From Erpobdella octoculata (lineage: Eukaryota > Annelida > Clitellata > Hirudinida > Erpobdellidae): DNA of 64,000 nucleotides. A model generated the notes under the pieces. The model was not told where the DNA came from, searched no databases, and worked only from the letters and a program-made list of their open reading frames with translations. Shown in pieces: positions 57,637 through 64,000 of the stretch. Every line of letters begins with the position of its first letter. Position 1 is the stretch's first letter. The stretch spans positions 9,548,807-9,612,806 of the forward strand of contig OZ022240.1 in assembly GCA_963978895.1 (NCBI GenBank). Reading direction: 5' to 3'. The translations under genes were made by a program, and so were the position numbers.

Positions 57637-60540
57637 TGTTGGAAACTGTTCCAAACAGGCTGGGAGATTAAATAAGTAGAAGTAAGTATAAAGTAGATGT
57701 ATTAGTAACACTTAACTCTACGTAACACATATCAATTGCAGGGGGTCTACTTAGATTAGACTTTGGCAGAATGGCAACTACTTTATTATAATAAATAATA
57801 AAATATTATGATGAGCATCTCAATCACTGACTCATTTCAGTTTTTCAACAACTCCCGGTTTTGTCAGGTTACAGGTATCAAGTTTTTGAAATCAGACCTG
57901 TGAAATCGTCTAAAAGTGTCACATCATTAATTTATAAATGTTTTGAGATTTCGACGTCAAAATGCTTTTAATATAATACTGTTAAATATTTGCGTTAAGT
58001 AGGTATATGGTTTTGGGGCTCGCTTCAGTTGACATCGTTATTTTGCCGGATACAAAATTTCTCTTAACACCTAATCCACCGGATAAAAATCACAAAACTA
58101 ATCAATTTATATCGTGTTAATAATCAAACAAATTTTAAATTTCAACACATATAGGGATATTAATGTAAAGTAGAGTTGACAGGCGTTCGGTTTTAGACCG
58201 ATAATTCCGGTTTTTTTAATGGAGACCGACGGTTAGAATTTTCAATTAAAAACTAACATTTGCGAAGGTTTTTTATGGTTTTTATCAATAAAAATCTCTT
58301 ATATTAACTTCACCACCGGTCTTGCTTGATTGATTACTTGCTTGATTGCTGCCTTGTTGGAATGTTTGCAAACCTTGAAAATAAAAATTAACTAACATCC
58401 TGTCATTCAATCATGCTGAAATTTGAAATATAAACTTGCTCCATATGACGATGCATTTTATTAAAGTTTGAAAATTTTCTGAAAACAAATTATTTTTTAA
58501 TTAAAATAATAATTATTTATGTTTTAAAACGAAAACAAATCAAACACAATTGTATAAATGTTTACATATATAAATTCAACAAGTAAAAGAAAAAACGAGT
58601 TTTTCAACACAAAGTTTTGTTTTTAATTGAATTGTCATCCATTATAAAGCTATGCTGAAAGTTTCAGCTTCCTAGCTAGTCAAAAAGCTGATTAATTTTT
58701 TTAAGATTTTCGTACAGAAAAATACACACACACAAACAGAGATTGTAACCTAAATAAAAGTTTGTAGAAAAGTTTTAAGAGAAAAATTTGCAATAAATGA
58801 AAAGCTGGCAAATCCTGAAATATAAGGAATTTCTGAACAAATATTTTTGTACGGCTTATTTGTTCAAATTACAATTACAAATGTTATTAGTTTTTTTTTT
58901 AATTTTCGACGTTTTAGCATAATGCAAACCGATTGGACACCGCCAAAGTTTATTTGTCGATAACTGTGAGATAATTCGGTTTATTTTTCAATACACCTGT
59001 ACTTAATTTTTTCAAACTAACAAACTCTTAAGACAGGCAAAATCTAATGTTGAATACAACTACGCACAGCTGGTTAACTGATGTGAGTAGTAATAGAATC
59101 ACAACATTTTATTGAAAAGCTGCCCCAGTCTGACAATGTGGATAAATACCCGATAATACCCGATTTCTCATTGGACATGTGATTTAAATTTTGCTTAATT
59201 GATTAAAAACTAAAGTTACCTGAGTAACTGCACTACTTTAGTTTCATAAAAAGATTATTGAACTTTAAAACTGAAAGAAATTTTCAGGTTCTATATATTT
59301 CTTATTGAATATACAACCGCAAATCTAGACAAAGTTTTTCAAAAAACTTTTCAATTTAAAAAAACAGCGAAACATTATTGAATCATTGTTTTATTTTAGC
59401 CAACACGTTTGCAGAATGGTTGCAATTTATAAGGAAATGATTTTGCAATCATATTATTGGCATACCTATGTATAAAATTAGAAATTGATGGGAAAATTTA
59501 CTGCGCCTAATGTATGACATCATTTAAAATACGGATTTTTAAAATATTTGTAGGAAGCAGTGTTAAATCTAGAATAAAAATACAAAACTTCATTATTAGA
59601 AATAGGTAACATGTTTTTTAATTTTCGATTTCGAATTTTGACTTTTAGATGAAAAAGCTTTGGTCAAACTATTCCTATGTAACTTCTTAATAATTTAATT
59701 AATTTTTGAATATAAAATTTATCGTTTAAATAAAAATATCAAATTCCATCCATGCATCAAATAAAATAATAGTAAAACTTTTAATGAAAAAAAAACAACT
59801 ACAAAACCCAAGTATTAAAAAAATGTATTCAAAAGCCAATCCCATGCTTATTTTCAACTAAAACAAAAAAAACGATAAATTCAAATAACAAAATGAACTT
59901 TTCGGAAAAAGAAATAAATATCGTAACAACTGAAACTAAAAACTGACTATTATTGTAAAAAATACAAAATTTGCTTTTGTCACGAAAATATTTTTTCTTC
60001 AAATTTCATAATTGCTTAAAATTATATTTTCCAGAAAATATATAAAATGTTCAAGTCATTTTTTAAAGTAATTATTTATTGGTTATTTATTAATAAAAAA
60101 ATGTTTAAAATTTTTTTAACACATTGGTGTACAATTAATTAATTTAAAAAAATCATCTAAAGAGTTTTTCTTTGAATCCAATTAATTAGTAAATCCGGCA
60201 AATATTTTCATCATTAGTTTTGATTTTCATTTATTTCTTTCCCGTACACTGTTATAAAATTGAAATTTGCTTTAAAAAAAAGTTGAAAATTAAATTTCAT
60301 TCATGTTTTGTTTTCAATTATTCAATCGGCTTCAACGTCGTTTAATTTGTAACATAAATCTATGGATGACAAGTTGAATATAATAATATAAAAAAATAAT
60401 TTAAAATGGTTTCCACTGAGTCTTTGTGACATATCTTTACATTTGATTATCATATTTATCATAGCATCATCTACACTTGCTACCATAGTATTATCTAAAA
60501 TTACAACCAAAATATCATATACACTTGCAACCATTGTATC
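57637..60540. other. Long AT-rich stretch without genes
   Basis: No exon, repeat end or conserved frame was recognised over about 2.9 kb; probably receptor intron or intergenic sequence. Confidence 0.5.
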
Positions 60541-60546
60541 ATCTAC

Positions 60547-60608
60547 ATTAGGGATTACAATCCCGGGATTTTGCTGTTTTTGGCGGGATCACAATCCCGG
60601 GATTAGGA
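60547..60608. repeat. TE-end-like segment with doubled ACAATCCCGGGATT
   Basis: Reads tagggattacaatcccggga, then ttttggcgggatcacaatcc and cgggattaggat. Two direct copies of acaatcccgggatt, each holding a palindromic cccggg core. It probably derives from the end of a hAT-type element; no partner end was found. Confidence 0.35.
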
Positions 60609-60805
60609 TACCGGAACTGAATTCATTGTATTACAAACATTTTTTAAGAGTTTGTTATTGAATATAAAAACCGATATAATCTGTTGCACAATTGATTCCA
60701 CCTAAATTCGAATAAAATATAATGAATGTATGGCCTTTAAAATTCAACATTGGCCGATTTATGATGTTCTGTACAGCAAATAACTTGTTGCACGAGGGAA
60801 TCCAC

Positions 60806-62168
60806 TGCATTCGTAGTAAATGTGATACATTGATGCCATTTCAATCCATTCATAGTAAATGTGATAAATTGATGCCATTCCAATCCATTCATAGTAAATG
60901 TGATACATTGATGCCATTTCAATCCATTCATAGTAAATGTGATACATTGATGCCATTCCAATCCATTCATAGTAAATGTGATACATTGATGCCATTTCAA
61001 TCCATTCATAGTAAATGTGATACATTGATGCCATTCCAATCCATTCATAGTAAATGTGATACATTGATGCCATTCCAATCCATTCATAGTAAATGTGATA
61101 CATTGATGCCATTTCAATCCATTCATAGTAAATGTGATACATTGATGCCATTTCAATCCATTCATAGTAAATGTGATACATTGATGCCATTCCAATCCAT
61201 TCATAGTAAATGTGATACATTGATGCCATTTCAATCCATTCATAGTAAATGTGATACATTGATGCCATTCCAATCCATTCATAGTAAATGTGATACATTG
61301 ATGCCATTTCAATCCATTCATAGTAAATGTGATACATTGATGCCATTCCAATCCATTCATAGTAAATGTGATACATTGATGCCATTTCAATCCATTCATA
61401 GTAAATGTGATACATTGATGCCATTCCAATCCATTCATAGTAAATGTGATACATTGATGCCATTTCAATCCATTCGTAGTAAATGTGATACATTGATGCC
61501 ATTCCAATCCATTCATAGTAAATGTGATACATTGATGCCATTTCAATCCATTCATAGTAAATGTGATACATTGATGCCATTTCAATCCATTCGTAGTAAA
61601 TGTGATACATTGATGCCATTCCAATCCATTCATAGTAAATGTGATACATTGATGCCATTTCAATCCATTCATAGTAAATGTGATACATTGATGCCATTTC
61701 AATCCATTCATAGTAAATGTGATACATTGATGCCATTTCAATCCATTCATAGTAAATGTGATACATTGATGCCATTCCAATCCATTCATAGTAAATGTGA
61801 TACATTGATGCCATTTCAATCCATTCATAGTAAATGTGATACATTGATGCCATTCCAATCCATTCATAGTAAATGTGATACATTGATGCCATTTCAATCC
61901 ATTCATAGTAAATGTGATACATTGATGCCATTCCAATCCATTCATAGTAAATGTGATACATTGATGCCATTTCAATCCATTCATAGTAAATGTGATACAT
62001 TGATGCCATTTCAATCCATTCATAGTAAATGTGATACATTGATGCCATTTCAATCCATTCATAGTAAATGTGATACATTGATGCCATTTCAATCCATTCA
62101 TAGTAAATGTGATACATTGATGCCATTTCAATCCATTCATAGTAAATGTGATACATTGATGCCATTTC
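60806..62168. repeat. 39-bp satellite, about 35 units
   Basis: The unit is cattcatagtaaatgtgata followed by cattgatgccatttcaatc. Nearly all variation is at one site (atttcaa versus attccaa), often alternating, plus three units with cattcgtag and one with gataaatt near the left edge. Because 39 is a multiple of three and the unit has no stop in three of the six frames, it yields open frames of 468-486 codons on both strands. These are artefacts unless transcription and translation are shown. Confidence 0.97.
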
Positions 62169-62221
62169 AACATCGACATTGACTGGTTTGTGATGTTTTA
62201 TAGAACAAAAACTAATTTCAG

Positions 62222-62420
62222 TTTCTACAATGTGAATCGAAAATCAATTATTCAAGCAATGACAACTGGAGTTCCGAAAGTGGTGAAAAAATTGATGATG
62301 GTCAATTTTTGAATTGGTCTGATGTAGTTGATTGCTTCAAAATTGCTATAAATCATGTTAAAGAAAAACTGTGTTTTGCCCAGGACGTCAAAACTAGATT
62401 AAATTGCTTGGTTACAATAA
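62222..62420 (+). CDS. Candidate exon of an unidentified gene
   Basis: Opens after the acceptor aaaaactaatttcag and closes at donor gtaaaa. Sixty-six codons, no stop: FLQCESKINYSSNDNWSS, DDGQFLNWSDVVDCFKIAIN, HVKEKLCFAQDVKTRLNCLV. It looks helical in its second half. The last 65 bases are duplicated at 62545-62616 with an in-frame stop. The family is not recognised. Confidence 0.4.
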
Positions 62421-62544
62421 GTAAAATATGTTTTGAATTGAGTTTCTTTGACAATATAATTTACAGATCTACTTAAATTTAAAAATTTCATACTTACAAA
62501 AAAACTTACAAAAACTGAATTTTTTAGACTGTTACTGTAATTGC

Positions 62545-63640
62545 TATAAAAGATGTTAAAGAAAAACTGTGTTTTGCTTAGGACGTCAAAACTAGATTAA
62601 ATTGCTTGGTTACAATCAGGGGCGCAGCCAGGATTGTTTCGGGGGGGGGGGGGGAAACTGTTGAGCAAGGAGTTTTCTGAAAAGTTTGCAACCCACAAAA
62701 GTCAAGGCTAAAAGACAGTTCAAGCAACAATTAGTAGTATCAAACTATAAAACATTTAATTTGAACCAATTTATTACAATAAAAAATTCAGTCGCCTTTT
62801 TTGCGAAAAAATGTCAATGATGGCTTCTTCATTAATGGAAAGGTCGCGACTGATCGTCATCTGGGCAAGCCCATTCAGCTTTGCCGGGCCCATTGTGGTG
62901 CGTAGATATGATTTAAGTCTGCGCATAGTTGAGAAGGATCTCTCGGCTGTCGTGGAAGAGAGGGGCAACGTGACGAAGAGTTTCAGCAGCGTATTTATCT
63001 GGGGGGTAAACGAATTCCTCACAATGTTGCAAAACATCAACTGCGGTATGTGGCCGCTCTGCCACTTGGACATTCAACCATTTGGTTTTCCAGCACAAGT
63101 ATTCGCCACGCAAAGCAGATATGTGACCAAGGTCGCAGGCGTAATATTTGAGTGTCTCCTCTAAGCGAAGAAAAAATCCTTGGTCAAGAAACCTTGGAAG
63201 GAGACGCTGAATTTGAATGTAGACTCGCTCATTTGGGGGAAATTGTTTATATAAGGGAAAGGGTAGATATGAAACTCTCTAAAAAAAATTCAAAACCAAA
63301 TTAATAGATAATTAATTTTGAATTGTTTGTTTCAATAAATTCACAAAGGTTAATTAAATAATAGAGGAAAGAATTGAAAAACATCCCAAATTCACAGGCC
63401 CGCCCGTCACTTCAAAATCCATTTTGGTTAGGTTTCGGGGGAGCCCAGGCTCCACGTTCCCCTCCTTGGCTGCACCCCTGGTTACAATAGCTAAAACATG
63501 TTTTGAATTGAGTTTCTTTGACAATATAATTTACTGATCTGTTTAAATCTAAAAATTTCATACTTACAAAAAAGACTTACAAAAACTGAACTGGTAATAT
63601 TTTTAGACTGTTACTGTAGTTTGGTAACTGCTAAAAAAGC
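62545..63640. repeat. Tandem ~200-bp duplication split by a hAT insertion
   Basis: The segment 62340-62540 is repeated as 62545-62616 plus 63481-63640 (gttaaagaaaaactgtgttt, aggacgtcaaaactagatta, then attgagtttctttgacaata and catacttacaaaaa). The repeat is cut exactly at the hAT target site. Confidence 0.8.
62617..63480 (-). mobile_element. hAT element with ZMYM1-like transposase relic
   Basis: The ends CAGGGGCGCAGCCAGGATTG and, reversed, CAGGGGTGCAGCCAAGGAGG are flanked by an exact 8-bp duplication, gttacaat (62609-62616 and 63481-63488). A (G)13 run follows the left end. The minus strand encodes, with one frame change near 63000, EYLCWKTKWLNVQVAERPHT and then LPLSSTTAERSFSTMRRLKS, YLRTTMGPAKLNGLAQ to a stop at 62774, the hAT dimerisation region. 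Confidence 0.95.
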
Positions 63641-63772
63641 TTTGAATTTTGCACAGAAAAGCAATTATCTCAAAACTGTCCTTTTGGCACACAGATAGAA
63701 GTTTTTTGGATATTGGAAAAACGCAGTTTATTTGTGTTTACAGTTATCAATTATCTCGCGGCAGCAGTTTAG

Positions 63773-63917
63773 CAGCTGGAATATTTTGGTGAATTTAATT
63801 TAGTTAAGAACAAATTTATAAACTCAGCAAGAAAACTAAATGTAAACTGCAACCTGTTGACTAACGACGGTAATGAAGCTGAATATAGTAATTTTTTAGC
63901 GTCAGAAAAAATGTCAG
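63773..63917 (+). CDS. Second candidate exon of the unidentified gene
   Basis: Opens after the acceptor cggcagcagtttag and closes at donor gtagca. Forty-eight open codons: QLEYFGEFNLVKNKFINSAR, KLNVNCNLLTNDGNEAEYSN, FLASEKMS. A partly matching helical segment (AKKALNFAQKSNYLKTVLLA) lies at 63635-63700, ending in a stop, and resembles the end of the exon at 62222. The gene may be decayed. Confidence 0.35.
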
Positions 63918-63929
63918 GTAGCATTACAG

Positions 63930-64000
63930 ACCGGCATGGGCGCCCGGAGGGGACTCAAGGGGGGCACTTGCCCCCTGGATTGATCGATTAAAAAAAAATG
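63930..64000. repeat. Left end of a further TE, cut by the window
   Basis: Reads catgggcgcccggaggggac, then ggggggcacttgccccctgg. This G/C-rich start is characteristic of hAT-type MITE ends like those at 62617 and 56954. Confidence 0.45.

Noticed and set aside
60737..62182. Three 468-486 codon open frames on both strands
   Set aside because: Unit length 39 and absence of stops in three frames explain them. They are not called as genes, although the plus-strand frame is mentioned as a finding.

Overview
The window is a piece of an AT-rich, intron-containing invertebrate nuclear genome that is heavily loaded with transposable elements. Every gene found is split by GT-AG introns. The recognisable genes (a Discs-large MAGUK, a FAM122/PABIR protein, a GSE1 homologue and a serotonin 5-HT7-like receptor) belong to bilaterian animals. 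There is no operon structure, no CRISPR array and no bacterial signal. The phylum cannot be fixed from the sequence.

Layout. 1.0-1.8 kb (-): two exons of a leucine-rich-repeat protein. 2.5-5.1 kb: a Helitron holding a small non-autonomous LTR retrotransposon. 5.2-7.4 kb (+): a possible exon, then the last three exons of a dlg-type guanylate kinase gene with a Helitron relic in its last intron; an unidentified antisense coding stretch lies at 5.76-6.06 kb. 9-10.1 kb: LINE tails. 11.1-12.1 kb: a hAT element. 12.86-14.39 kb (-): a complete eight-exon FAM122/PABIR gene. 15.4-43.5 kb: a transposon graveyard with nested insertions, including three copies of an unusual element (15365-16990, 23668-25062, 25751-27364) with 8-bp target duplications and long mirrored arrays of a 14-15 bp repeat; also Helitrons, hATs, a 5'-truncated Ty3/Gypsy element, LINE pieces, SINEs and miniature elements. 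46.8-53.3 kb (+): a GSE1 homologue, ten coding exons, 1059 residues. 55.1-56.5 kb (-): the large 3' exon of the receptor, convergent with GSE1. 57-64 kb: a hAT MITE, a quiet AT-rich stretch, a 39-bp satellite of about 35 units, and a possible unidentified gene carrying a hAT insertion.

The host genes have no evident shared pathway: dlg scaffolds cell junctions, FAM122/PABIR restrains PP2A-B55, GSE1 works with LSD1/CoREST-type chromatin complexes, and the receptor signals serotonin. Many of the longest open frames in the window are repeat artefacts (39-bp satellite, 14-15 bp arrays, TA tracts, GGGAACGGGA arrays) and were not called as genes. Exon joins were made by hand from splice signals and reading phase and have not been checked against transcripts.
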